35,601 nt of DNA from IMG/VR virus record IMGVR_UViG_3300034019_000188, positions 1-35,601 of that record, one strand, 5' to 3'. The stretch's first letter is position 1. The number at the start of each line of letters is the position of its first letter. The translations under genes were made by a program, and so were the position numbers. Shown piece after piece: positions 22,788 through 29,985 of the stretch. Source of the stretch: a virus. The notes under the pieces are model-generated. The model saw only the letters and a program-made list of their open reading frames with translations. It searched no databases and was not told where the DNA came from.

Positions 22788-23092
22788 TGTCTGACAGAAT
22801 CGCCCGCAATTTCGCGCAGTTTGACCGCGAGAACCCAAGCGTCTATGACGGGCTGCGTCGTTTGGCGCTGCAGGTTCGCCGCACAGGGCGGCAACACTAC
22901 GGCATCAAAGCCTTGTTCGAGGTTCTTCGATATGAATATGCTTTGACCACATTCTCTGATGATGGCCTAAAGCTCAACAACAACTACACGGCTCTTTACG
23001 CCCGCAAGTTAATGGAGTGTGAACCAGAGCTGCAAGGCTTCTTTCACCTGCGCGAACGTGCGCCGCGTTTCAGAGCAGACCAGATCGTTTAA
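22787..23092 (+). CDS. Conserved phage protein, unknown
   Basis: 101 aa. The pattern NPSVYDGLRRLALQVRR, HYGIKALFEVLRYEYAL, LNNNYTALYARKLME and GFFHLRER belongs to a family I recognise as common in phages and some genomic islands. Its role is not known to me. Helical, basic N-terminal half. Confidence 0.8.
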   Translation: MSDRIARNFAQFDRENPSVYDGLRRLALQVRRTGRQHYGIKALFEVLRYEYALTTFSDDGLKLNNNYTALYARKLMECEPELQGFFHLRERAPRFRADQIV

Positions 23093-23115
23093 CCCCGTTC
23101 TTACAGCACCTATTC

Positions 23116-23367
23116 ATGACTGCCGACGAAAAACTGTCAAGCCTCCTCAAGGAGATTGAGCAGGACCTAGCAAGCTACCGTTACCCGGTAACTGAACAGA
23201 AAGATCTGTTTACATCGCTAGAACTTGACCTGCTTTACGAATTGACTCGTGATGCCCGCAACGCATTGCACGATCCAGAGGATGAGGTACAAGCGGGCAG
23301 TTGGGCTGATGCCATTATCAAGCTCGACAACAAACTGACCAAGCTCTTTCGCCAACGCCGCCAATGA
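23116..23367 (+). CDS. Small acidic helical protein
   Basis: 83 aa. Two helices (LSSLLKEIEQDLASYRY, FTSLELDLLYELTRDARNAL) and a C-terminal helix ending LFRQRRQ. Stop overlaps the following ATG (ATGA). Unknown function; composition like phage early inhibitors of host enzymes, which is only a suggestion. Confidence 0.7.
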   Translation: MTADEKLSSLLKEIEQDLASYRYPVTEQKDLFTSLELDLLYELTRDARNALHDPEDEVQAGSWADAIIKLDNKLTKLFRQRRQ

Positions 23368-23495
23368 ACCCCTACAGCCTGACGTGGCAAACAAGACTAT
23401 TGTTTTGGTTGCTTTCTATGCGACCAGATGTCAGTGCAATCCGTTTGCGCTCTGAAGTAGATCACCTCCAACACTGCCTTGTGAAATCACGATGA
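23364..23495 (+). CDS. Tiny coupled protein
   Basis: 43 aa. Begins MNPYSLTWQTRLLFWLLSMR, a hydrophobic aromatic stretch, then a charged part. Coupled to both neighbours by ATGA overlaps, which supports translation. No family known. Confidence 0.6.
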   Translation: MNPYSLTWQTRLLFWLLSMRPDVSAIRLRSEVDHLQHCLVKSR

Positions 23496-23677
23496 AACGA
23501 CCACTCGTTCGCTCCGTGCCGATGGAATTGATTCTCACGGGCTTCCATTGGGAAACCGTCCGGGAGGAATATTTCCTCAAGTACGGGCAATTTGCAAAAG
23601 CCCAAGACTGCAAACACCTACGCGCTTTGTACAAGCAACGTCTTTGGCAGGAGTGCGGCATTGAAGTGACGCTGTAG
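23492..23677 (+). CDS. Small basic protein
   Basis: 61 aa. Contains ELILTGFHWETVREEYFLKY and KHLRALYKQRLWQECGIEV, helical and basic. The N-terminal helix could be a short HTH but no motif is clear. Coupled to the tiny gene before it. Confidence 0.7.
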   Translation: MKRPLVRSVPMELILTGFHWETVREEYFLKYGQFAKAQDCKHLRALYKQRLWQECGIEVTL

Positions 23678-23687
23678 GCAGCCGGGA

Positions 23688-23888
23688 ATGATTAAAATCC
23701 TTAGACGCTGTTTCTTCCGATTGATGTCCCGCTACGAGTATTTGCCACCTGATGATTGCTTACCGCGATTCAATGGCAAGTTACTCAAGGACTTGGAGCC
23801 CGAATGGCAGGTGGCTTACTTGGAATACGTGTTCTTGCTGGATTGCGCCAAGCATTACCAGCTGAAGCCTGGTGAGATGCCAGACTGA
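23688..23888 (+). CDS. Small protein, unknown
   Basis: 66 aa with a plausible ribosome site (GCCGGGA) upstream. Starts MIKILRRCFFRLMSRYEYLP and contains LKDLEPEWQVAYLEYVFLLD. Ends the first cluster of tiny early genes. Unknown function. Confidence 0.65.
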   Translation: MIKILRRCFFRLMSRYEYLPPDDCLPRFNGKLLKDLEPEWQVAYLEYVFLLDCAKHYQLKPGEMPD

Positions 23889-24185
23889 TAACGAGGCATT
23901 GGGTGACTGGTGCAAACTTCGGTCGCTATGGTTGCTGCCTGCGTAGGGGATACCACTGGTCGGGCTAACTGGTGGAATAACATCCCAAGCGCAAGAAGCC
24001 AAGGTTCCCGTCGTGGACGCGGTGTAGTGCCAGCGGTGCGTGACCGTACATTGGCGCCGCGCAAGCAACCTGCCCATGTAAGTCCTCAACCTTTTCAATG
24101 GAAAAAGGGTTGCTTTTCGGGCGGTTTTGCCCCATAATACGGAGACGCGGGACAGACCCCTGCAACCCAACGCGCAACTCAACCC
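23889..24185 (+). other. 297-base gap with hairpin and promoter
   Basis: No convincing gene. A frame from GTG 23910 to 24137 is open (75 aa) but Gly/Arg-rich, and it runs through the promoter; I give it little weight. Near the end a hairpin (24088-24111, AACCTTTTC against GAAAAAGGGTT) may end the upstream transcript, followed at once by the promoter at 24110. Confidence 0.5.
24110..24138 (+). promoter_or_regulatory. Sigma70-type promoter for the recombination operon
   Basis: TTGCTT (24110-24115), exactly 17 bases, then CATAAT (24133-24138), a 5/6 match to the -10. It sits ~50 bases ahead of the gene at 24186. A small GC hairpin (GGGC/GCCC) lies in the spacer. Confidence 0.65.
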
Positions 24186-24416
24186 ATGCTTCCCTTCCAA
24201 CCCACCGACTGCCCTGAGCTGACCGCCGAGCAAGAAACGGCAATGGCTCAGGACCTTGCAGATCAGTTCAATGCCTACGTCTGCGAGGAGCTTGTTGGCG
24301 TCCTAGCTCACCTGGCGCAAGACGTTCTCAAAGACAACTACATCGACCCTGATTCCATGCTGGGTCACGACCTGATCCATGACCTGATCAACCGCATCGT
24401 GGTAACCGCCAAATGA
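24186..24416 (+). CDS. Small acidic protein, unknown
   Basis: 76 aa. Mostly helical and acidic (QDLADQFNAYVCEELVGVL, LGHDLIHDLINRIV). First gene after the 24110 promoter. The stop overlaps the next start (ATGA). Unknown role. Confidence 0.7.
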   Translation: MLPFQPTDCPELTAEQETAMAQDLADQFNAYVCEELVGVLAHLAQDVLKDNYIDPDSMLGHDLIHDLINRIVVTAK

Positions 24417-24613
24417 AGCACACCGTCCGCCTCCAGCGTGGGCTCTACGTGCTTGTGGATTCCTACGCCAGACCTACCTTTGCTTCACGCATCCGTCAGC
24501 ACTTCCCGATTGCCCTTTGCCTGACCAGCATTCTCGTCGCAGGCATCACGCTTCAAGTCATTGAGCAACGCACCATCACTGCTTGCCAAACCACCTATCG
24601 CGCATCCTTCTGA
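24413..24613 (+). CDS. Small membrane protein
   Basis: 66 aa. A basic N-terminal part (VRLQRGLYVLVDSYARP) and a membrane helix (FPIALCLTSILVAGITLQVI) around residues 31-50. One short polar tail. Unknown; possibly superinfection or host-modulation peptide. Confidence 0.65.
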   Translation: MKHTVRLQRGLYVLVDSYARPTFASRIRQHFPIALCLTSILVAGITLQVIEQRTITACQTTYRASF

Positions 24614-24615
24614 TC

Positions 24616-24927
24616 ATGTCAACCGCACAAGACCTTATTGATCAACTTGTCATCCTGCGTGCAGACAAAGAAGATCTAGAAGCCCGTGAGGCATTCCTGC
24701 GTGAGCAGCTTGAAGGTGCCATTGCCCTAGGCGAACTTGATCCCTACCAAATCGATGACAGCACCTACGAGTTCGTGAACGCCAAGTACGTCCGCTGTGA
24801 ACGCAACAGTTACAAACTCAGCAAGGAAGCCGAACGGGCAATCAGGTCTATTAAAGAACAGGACATCGACGCTGGACTTGCCCAGCGGAACGTGACAATC
24901 TACTACCAGCTCCGCATGAACCCTTGA
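24616..24927 (+). CDS. Coiled-coil protein, unknown
   Basis: 103 aa from ATG 24616. Long coiled coil (QLVILRADKEDLEAREAFLR, EQLEGAIALGEL) followed by a compact part (YKLSKEAERAIRSIKEQD). Resembles small phage proteins beside recombination genes that act as DNA-binding or helper factors, but I do not know its function. Its stop overlaps the RusA TTG start. Confidence 0.7.
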   Translation: MSTAQDLIDQLVILRADKEDLEAREAFLREQLEGAIALGELDPYQIDDSTYEFVNAKYVRCERNSYKLSKEAERAIRSIKEQDIDAGLAQRNVTIYYQLRMNP

Positions 24928-25367
24928 ACAACAGCATCACTTTTACGGTCATTGGCTTGCCTGCGCCTCAGGGTTCAAAGCGGCACATTGGTAAAGGAAT
25001 CATGGTCGAATCAAGTAAGAATGTAAAACCATGGCGTCAAGATGTCAAATTCGCAGCAATCGACCAAAAGCCAGCTGAATGGGATACATCCTCACCAATG
25101 GCATTGTCTGTTGTCTTTCGCTTCCAAAGACCTACATCACACTTCAAAAAAAATGGTCAACTTAGTCCGACCGCCCCCTTGCATTGCATTTCTGCCCGCA
25201 ATGGCGATCTTGACAAACTTGTTCGTTCGACCAATGACGCTTTGACTGGCGTTCTATTTGATGATGATAAATTGGTCATCCACATCAATGCCACCAAGCG
25301 TTTTTGTGTACAAGGCGAACAACCTGGCGCCGTTATCACGCTCACTGAGTTAAACGTATTACCTTAA
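24924..25367 (+). CDS. rusA: RusA-type Holliday junction resolvase
   Basis: 147 aa from TTG, overlapping the upstream stop (TTGA). N-terminus GLPAPQGSKRHIG, conserved acidic core GDLDKLVRSTNDAL (Asp95, Asp97, Asp105) and FDDDKLV (113-119) are the RusA metal-binding pattern. It resolves recombination intermediates and may debranch DNA before packaging. Operon with annealing protein and SSB. Confidence 0.92.
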   Translation: MNNSITFTVIGLPAPQGSKRHIGKGIMVESSKNVKPWRQDVKFAAIDQKPAEWDTSSPMALSVVFRFQRPTSHFKKNGQLSPTAPLHCISARNGDLDKLVRSTNDALTGVLFDDDKLVIHINATKRFCVQGEQPGAVITLTELNVLP

Positions 25368-26068
25368 TGACTTACCCCAATCTTGCGGGCGTCATCACCA
25401 AAGATGATGTATTCCGCAAAGGCACAGGATCCTACGCCGCAGATTACGTTTCTTGGGCACGGATCGCCAATTACTTGCACACTCATGCCTCTGGCTGGAT
25501 GATGCAAGTAAAACAGGCTCCAGATTATCAAGGACATGTTTGGAAAAGTCCTGATGGCAGTGGCTATCTAACTGTTTTTTTTAAACATGAAGATGGCACA
25601 CAAACGCCAGATTTTATTTACGCCATCACCGACAATCGCAATGTTCCTATTGCGTGGGACAAAATTAACAGCCGGATGGTATGTGATAGCCATCGTCGGG
25701 CATTATGCGCTGCTTCTGCTTTCTTTTTCTCCCTTGGCTATGAGTTATGGGCAAGAGAGGAGATTGAAGAGGCAAAGGCTGACAGACCGTTACCAACTGT
25801 TGAGCAGCTCGCTGCTGCCAAAGCAAAGCCCGTTGCCGCAGCTACAAAGAAGGAAGAGCCTCCTGAGTTGTCGTCAGAAGAACTCCCGATCACTGACGGT
25901 GATCTAAAAACGATCCGTGACTTGCTGGCAGCAGAACCTGTTGTCAAAAGGAACAAAATCATTAAGGAGTTCAACAAGGAATTTGCCGTGCCTGAGGGTG
26001 ATCTCATGACTGCCCACATCACGCTTCCTAAACACCTGCGCTACATCCAGGAACGGCTATCCACCTAA
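25367..26068 (+). CDS. Single-strand annealing protein (DUF1071/Rad52-like)
   Basis: 233 aa. The N-terminal ~130 residues show the annealing-protein pattern: YVSWARIANYLHTHA, then FIYAITDNRNVPI, INSRMVCDSHRRALCAASAF and FSLGYELWARE. A variable Ala/Lys linker follows, and a small C-terminal helical domain (DLKTIRDLLAAEPVVKRN). It would anneal ssDNA made by the exonuclease at 21922. Family identity is by pattern; it could be nearer Erf than Sak3. Confidence 0.75.
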   Translation: MTYPNLAGVITKDDVFRKGTGSYAADYVSWARIANYLHTHASGWMMQVKQAPDYQGHVWKSPDGSGYLTVFFKHEDGTQTPDFIYAITDNRNVPIAWDKINSRMVCDSHRRALCAASAFFFSLGYELWAREEIEEAKADRPLPTVEQLAAAKAKPVAAATKKEEPPELSSEELPITDGDLKTIRDLLAAEPVVKRNKIIKEFNKEFAVPEGDLMTAHITLPKHLRYIQERLST

Positions 26069-26080
26069 CAAGGATCAGCC

Positions 26081-26350
26081 ATGACCGATGAGATGATGCA
26101 CGCCCAAATGGCGGCAGCATATGCCGCTCAACGTGCAGAGCTGGTTAAACAGCAGGACAATCATCTCCAACAGCTTCTTCCGCCTGATTTAGTATCTTTC
26201 CTGCAGCATTACATGCAGTCCAGGGAATATACAGCAAGACAGGCATTGTCCGTTATCCTTTACCAATTTTTCGGATCATGCTCCAGATCACAGCAGTTGG
26301 CAACCTTGCCGCCGACCCTGAACTCAAAACCATTGGTGACCGTGAAGTAG
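26081..26350 (+). CDS. Small helical protein, unknown
   Basis: 89 aa with a good ribosome site (AAGGA) 8 bases upstream. MMHAQMAAAYAAQRAELVKQ and REYTARQALSVILYQFF look real. The last 24 residues overlap the SSB gene and are less convincing. Unknown function. Confidence 0.65.
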   Translation: MTDEMMHAQMAAAYAAQRAELVKQQDNHLQQLLPPDLVSFLQHYMQSREYTARQALSVILYQFFGSCSRSQQLATLPPTLNSKPLVTVK

Positions 26351-26610
26351 CCAACTTCACCTTGATGGTCAACAAAAAGGTCAAAGGCGAAGACCATACG
26401 ACAGTGCTGCGCTGTGCCGTATGGGGTCCACGCGCCAAGGTGGTAGGCGACTACCTGACCAAAGGTGCTCAAGTCACCGTTACTGGGCAGGCATACGTTG
26501 AGACCTTTGCACGGAAGGACGGCAGCCCTGGCGCTTCCTTGGTTGTAGAGGTCAATGATTTTTCACTGCCTGCCAAGACAAAGGTTGCAGTAGATGACAT
26601 GCCGTTCTAG
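26278..26610 (+). CDS. ssb: Single-stranded DNA-binding protein
   Basis: 110 aa OB-fold SSB: ITAVGNLAADPELKTIGDRE, VANFTLMVNKK, TTVLRCAVWGPRAKVVGDYL and GAQVTVTGQAYVETF. The C-terminus ends DDMPF, the acidic tail that recruits partner proteins. Shorter linker than host SSB. Binds ssDNA during replication and recombination. Confidence 0.96.
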   Translation: MLQITAVGNLAADPELKTIGDREVANFTLMVNKKVKGEDHTTVLRCAVWGPRAKVVGDYLTKGAQVTVTGQAYVETFARKDGSPGASLVVEVNDFSLPAKTKVAVDDMPF

Positions 26611-26616
26611 GGTCTC

Positions 26617-26638
26617 GGGGGCTCTGCCCCCTTTTTTT
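26617..26638 (+). terminator. Intrinsic terminator after ssb
   Basis: GGGGGC-TCT-GCCCCC (26617-26631) followed by seven T. Ends the recombination operon. The sigma factor start lies only 8 bases beyond, so sigma expression must depend on read-through or an internal promoter. Confidence 0.92.
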
Positions 26639-26646
26639 ATGATCGG

Positions 26647-27573
26647 ATGTCGGACCCTCTGCGCGATTACCTAAACCAGATCGGCAAAATCCCGCTGCTA
26701 ACCGCTGCCGAGGAGATTGAGCTGGGTCATGCCGTGCAGCGTATGGTGGCACTCAGATCAAAGCAGGAACACAGCAGAGAGGAGCTGCGGCATATCAAAG
26801 CAGGCATCCGGGCAAAAAAGCGGATGATCCAAGGCAACCTGCGGCTAGTGATTGGCATCGCGTCAAAGTACAAGCACCTTGCGAATCGCGTCACACTGCA
26901 CGACCTAGTGCAGGAAGGCAATATCGGCTTGATCCGTGCGGTTGAGCTGTTTGATCCAGAGCGCGGCTACAAGTTTTCGACGTATGCGTACTGGTGGATC
27001 CGTCAGGGCATCATGCGTTCAATCCAAGTACAGGACCGGATCATCAAATTGCCATCAGGCGCTAGCGACATCCTGCGCAAGGTCAAGACTTACATGGTTG
27101 AGCATCAGGACCTTTACGGTGAGCCGCCTTCCATCGAGCAATGCGCTGCACATGCTGGCGTTGCACCTAACACCCTTCGGGATTACATGCATAGCGCACA
27201 GGATGCTGTGAGCCTTGACGCAAAAGCAAGAACGCAAAATGAGGATGGCAGCTCAATCCTTGATTTAATAGCTGCCGAAAATGAAAAGCCTGAGGATGAT
27301 CTAATTTTGACAACCAAGGTACAAGCCGTTCAACAAGCACTTTCGTATATGTGCGAAAACAGCAAAATGATTCTGAGTATGCGTTATGGGCTAGACGGTG
27401 AGGAACCTTGCTCCAAGCGTGAGATTGCACGGCGAATAGGCATCGCGCAAGATACTACCGCTAGGTTGCTTGTTAACGCAGAGCGGCAACTAAGGCTGAT
27501 CCTAAAAGAGGGACCGCCGGGAAAGTATCAACCACAGAAACACAGCTCCAGCTTGATCTGGGGTTGGGGGTAA
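26647..27573 (+). CDS. RpoD-like sigma factor, cyanobacterial group 2 type
   Basis: 308 aa. Region 1.2 (DPLRDYLNQIGKIPLLT), region 2 with NLRLVIGIASKYKH, DLVQEGNIGLIRAVELFDP and STYAYWWIRQGIMRSI, region 3 (PPSIEQCAAHAGVAPNTLRD), and region 4 with ILSMRYGLDGE and the HTH at ~256-283. Regions 1.2-2.4 are close to host group 1/2 sigmas and should recognise a normal -10. The 4.2 recognition helix (IAQDTTARLLVNAERQL) departs strongly from the usual RERVRQIEAKAL. Likely redirects host RNA polymerase to phage promoters. Confidence 0.93.
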   Translation: MSDPLRDYLNQIGKIPLLTAAEEIELGHAVQRMVALRSKQEHSREELRHIKAGIRAKKRMIQGNLRLVIGIASKYKHLANRVTLHDLVQEGNIGLIRAVELFDPERGYKFSTYAYWWIRQGIMRSIQVQDRIIKLPSGASDILRKVKTYMVEHQDLYGEPPSIEQCAAHAGVAPNTLRDYMHSAQDAVSLDAKARTQNEDGSSILDLIAAENEKPEDDLILTTKVQAVQQALSYMCENSKMILSMRYGLDGEEPCSKREIARRIGIAQDTTARLLVNAERQLRLILKEGPPGKYQPQKHSSSLIWGWG

Positions 27574-27576
27574 GCC

Positions 27577-27825
27577 ATGTCAGTTAACAGAATGGGGCCG
27601 CCGTGTCCTGCTTGCGGTTCCTTGACTACTGATGTCATGCGCACTTGCCGCAGTGAAACAGGAGATTTTCATCGCCGCCGTGAATGCCCATGCTGTAATC
27701 ATCGGTTCAATACAATTCAGATGAGAGAACTTTTGGCACCACCAACGAGCGCCAAATGGAAAGATCGCAAGGTCACAATCAACTGGCGTCGTGTCAGCAA
27801 ACAACTGCTTAGCCTGTTGCAATGA
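27577..27825 (+). CDS. NrdR-like zinc-ribbon protein
   Basis: 82 aa. Cys10/Cys13 (CPAC) and Cys37/Cys40 (ECPCC) frame MRTCRSETGDFHRRREC and NHRFNTIQ, closely following the NrdR N-terminal ribbon (CxxC, RRRREC, RFTT). The ATP-cone domain of NrdR is absent. NrdR represses ribonucleotide reductase genes; a ribbon-only phage protein could compete for its boxes. Starts 3 bases after the sigma gene. Confidence 0.75.
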   Translation: MSVNRMGPPCPACGSLTTDVMRTCRSETGDFHRRRECPCCNHRFNTIQMRELLAPPTSAKWKDRKVTINWRRVSKQLLSLLQ

Positions 27826-28157
27826 AACGCGAGACACTGCACCTGCCGGGTGGTATGTCGGTTGAAACCGGCAAGGATTGGAACGGGCGGTATTTTGTCT
27901 GTTACGCCAAGACTGCCAGCGTCATCGTCAGGACAGACAAGGAGATTAAACGCTTTCTGCAGTTGCCCATCAAGACGCCGAGTCGCGATTCTCTCGATTC
28001 TTGGTTGGCATCACTCGCCGCAGCAGACCAAAGCAAAACTCACCAAGCTCCATCACTATCCCAAGAATTATCAGCAGAACATTTACAAACGGGTTTTGGA
28101 CCCGAGTGTCATCTTGATCAATCTGACCCGAATCATCAGACTCGGACGATAATTTAA
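27822..28157 (+). CDS. Small protein, unknown
   Basis: 111 aa, ATG overlapping the previous stop (ATGA). The first ~65 residues (LPGGMSVETGKDWNGRYFV, VRTDKEIKRFLQLP) look like a real alpha/beta domain. The last ~60 overlap the convergent membrane gene and are low quality. Function unknown. Confidence 0.65.
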   Translation: MKRETLHLPGGMSVETGKDWNGRYFVCYAKTASVIVRTDKEIKRFLQLPIKTPSRDSLDSWLASLAAADQSKTHQAPSLSQELSAEHLQTGFGPECHLDQSDPNHQTRTII

Positions 28158-28374
28158 CACTATCCCCAAAAGTCATAATCATCTCAAGTTCAGCAATATG
28201 CCCTGTGGCTTGCCTGACCAACTTGGTGTAGTAAGCATTTTGCTTGACGAGGGATGAGCAAAGATGCGCTAACTGCTCAATATCTTCGCAACGATACGCT
28301 GATCTACATTGATTCTCCAAACGCAGTTCTTCCTCTACGGAGAACTCAACGACCATCCACTGCCCCCAAGTCAT
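27970..28374 (-). CDS. Membrane protein with NblA-like N-terminal helices
   Basis: 134 aa on the minus strand between plus-strand genes. The N-terminus (WMVVEFSVEEELRLENQCR, DIEQLAHLCSSLVKQNAYY, KLVRQATGHIAELE) is an alpha-helical pair resembling cyanobacterial small proteins, faintly like NblA. A membrane helix follows (FVNVLLIILGIVMELGEFCF) and a basic tail. NblA drives phycobilisome degradation and is carried by some freshwater cyanophages; homology here is only suggestive. A TTG at 28392 would add 6 residues. It ends over the 3' part of the convergent gene. Confidence 0.75.
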   Translation of the reverse strand: MTWGQWMVVEFSVEEELRLENQCRSAYRCEDIEQLAHLCSSLVKQNAYYTKLVRQATGHIAELEMIMTFGDSVKLSSESDDSGQIDQDDTRVQNPFVNVLLIILGIVMELGEFCFGLLRRVMPTKNRENRDSAS

Positions 28375-28437
28375 TGGTTTTAGGCATATCAATCACGGTA
28401 GCGAGGGAAGCTAACCTTGGCTTGTCGCGCAGTTTTT

Positions 28438-29664
28438 ATGGCTTCCATCTCCAAGGCTGGTCTCTCGCTAATTAAAGAGTTTGAGGGGTGCAGACTGACC
28501 TCTTATACCTGCGCTGCTGGAGTGCTGACCATTGGCTATGGCAGCACAGGTCCGCACGTTACGCCAGGCAAAACCATCACCCAAGCCGAAGCTGATGCGC
28601 TGCTGCTAAAAGATGTGGCGCGGTTTGAAAAGGGCGTGGATGACCTGATTACTGTGCCGCTGAAGCAGTGCCAGTTTGATGCACTGGTCAGCTTTGCCTT
28701 CAACTGCGGCAATGGCGCACTGGAGGAATCAACACTCCGCAAGCGGCTAAACGCAGGCGAGGACCCGAACACCGTCGCCAAAGAGGAGCTGCCGCGTTGG
28801 ACAAATAAGGGCTTGGCAGGTTTGGTGCGTCGCCGAACGGCTGAAGTCAACATGTTCTGCTCAGGTGGCGGTGCGGCAACAGCAGCAAAGACCACGGACC
28901 TAACCGCTACCAATAACACCCTGCTAAAAAAGGAGCCGGTGCCTAGCTCTGAGCTGGAAGACAACGAAAAATCGGAGATCGACAAGGGCAAGGCGTTTAA
29001 GGGTGCCAAGGTCCTAGCTACCCAAGACAACCACACCCAAGTTGAATTGCCTTACGGGCTTGGGACTTGGTGGCTCTTTGATGGGCACTGGGCTGAGCTG
29101 GATGGCAAAGAGGACAAGCCCGAGCCTGCCGGTGATGGCAGCGTCAACCTTTCCGTGCCGTACTTCAACCAAGTTGACAACTACACGCAAGCCCAGCGGA
29201 CCTGCAATAGTTCAAGCTGTGCCATGTGCTTGGCGTTCCTAATGCCAGGCAAAATCAAGGGCGATGATGATTACTTGCGCAAGCTGCTAACAGGCGGCTA
29301 TGGCGACACCACCGACCACGGCGCTCAAGGCAGACTGCTGGCGTCGTATGGCTTGAAGTCAACTTGGCACACCAACCTCGGCTTTGATGACCTAGAGAAG
29401 GAAATCAAGGCAGGTCGCCCGGTGGTGATTGGCATTCTGCACCGTGGCAGCCTTGCCGCACCTACAGGCGGTCACATGCTGGTAGTACGTGGCATTACTG
29501 CCAAGGGTGACTTCATCGTCAATGACCCCTACGGCAGCGTCAACGATGGCTACAGCGGTCCTGTAACCAACGGCAATCAGGCTGTTTATAGCCGCGCCAT
29601 GCTGCAAAAGCGGTGGCTGCCTGAGGGTGTCAAATCGGGCTGGGGCAGGAAGTTCCAGCCCTAG
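28438..29664 (+). CDS. Two-domain endolysin: GH24 lysozyme + C39-like peptidase
   Basis: 408 aa from ATG 28438 (an upstream start at 28417 would add 7 residues). Residues 1-140 are a GH24 lysozyme with the Glu16-Cys25-Thr31 triad (FEGCRLTSYTCAAGVLTIGYG pattern, spacing 9 and 6 as in T4 lysozyme). Residues ~180-225 form an SH3-like link (GTWWLFDGHWAEL). Residues ~235-400 are a papain-like C39_2 peptidase: Cys256 in RTCNSSSC, His346 in GGHMLVVRG and Asn362/Asp363 in VNDPYG. No signal peptide or membrane anchor, so release depends on a holin. It would cut both glycan and peptide bonds. Confidence 0.92.
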   Translation: MASISKAGLSLIKEFEGCRLTSYTCAAGVLTIGYGSTGPHVTPGKTITQAEADALLLKDVARFEKGVDDLITVPLKQCQFDALVSFAFNCGNGALEESTLRKRLNAGEDPNTVAKEELPRWTNKGLAGLVRRRTAEVNMFCSGGGAATAAKTTDLTATNNTLLKKEPVPSSELEDNEKSEIDKGKAFKGAKVLATQDNHTQVELPYGLGTWWLFDGHWAELDGKEDKPEPAGDGSVNLSVPYFNQVDNYTQAQRTCNSSSCAMCLAFLMPGKIKGDDDYLRKLLTGGYGDTTDHGAQGRLLASYGLKSTWHTNLGFDDLEKEIKAGRPVVIGILHRGSLAAPTGGHMLVVRGITAKGDFIVNDPYGSVNDGYSGPVTNGNQAVYSRAMLQKRWLPEGVKSGWGRKFQP

Positions 29665-29825
29665 CCAGTGCGCTTGCCTGACTGGCTCCACACCTTGAAC
29701 CAACTGTTCTTGCGGGTGAAGAGACTGTCAGGCAGACGTTCCTCTAGCTCGGCAATAGCGGCTCGATGGTACGGGTCGCTTTTGTCAAAGTTCTCAAAGA
29801 ACTTGATGAGCTTCAGCTCCTTCAC
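29661..29825 (-). CDS. Small cyanophage-type protein
   Basis: 54 aa from GTG, overlapping the upstream stop (GTGA). KLIKFFENFDKSDPYHRAAI, ELEERLPDSLF and WFKVWSQSG. Its TAG shares the palindrome CTAG with the endolysin TAG on the other strand. Of a type I associate with cyanophage structural or lysis neighbourhoods. Confidence 0.7.
   Translation of the reverse strand: MKELKLIKFFENFDKSDPYHRAAIAELEERLPDSLFTRKNSWFKVWSQSGKRTG
29663..29687. terminator. Hairpin at convergent gene ends
   Basis: AGCCAGT (29663-29669) and ACTGGCT (29681-29687) are perfect 7-bp arms just past the meeting point of two convergent genes. No T run on either side, so termination is possible but weak. Confidence 0.35.
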
Positions 29826-29962
29826 CGACGCTTGGGCAGCGTCAACTTGAGCACCTGCAGGATCAACTGCACCCAGCTATTGGACTTCAGCGGGGACATG
29901 CCGATGATTTCCGAACCAGCGGCAACGACAACCCCAGCGATGGCAAGCTGTTCAGCGGTCAT
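29822..29962 (-). CDS. Small membrane protein
   Basis: 46 aa. MTAEQLAIAGVVVAAGSEII is a single membrane-like helix, then MSPLKSNSWVQLILQVLKLT. Similar short proteins occur in many cyanophages near lysis and fibre genes. A holin accessory is possible. Confidence 0.72.
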   Translation of the reverse strand: MTAEQLAIAGVVVAAGSEIIGMSPLKSNSWVQLILQVLKLTLPKRR

Positions 29963-29985
29963 ACAAATAAAGCAGACACCTCAGA

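Noticed and set aside
23910-24137. 75-codon plus-strand frame
   Set aside because: Gly/Arg-rich, starts at GTG and extends through a good promoter and hairpin; no convincing motif.
28254-28475. 73-codon plus-strand frame
   Set aside because: Opposite the convincing minus-strand membrane protein and running into the endolysin start; no features.
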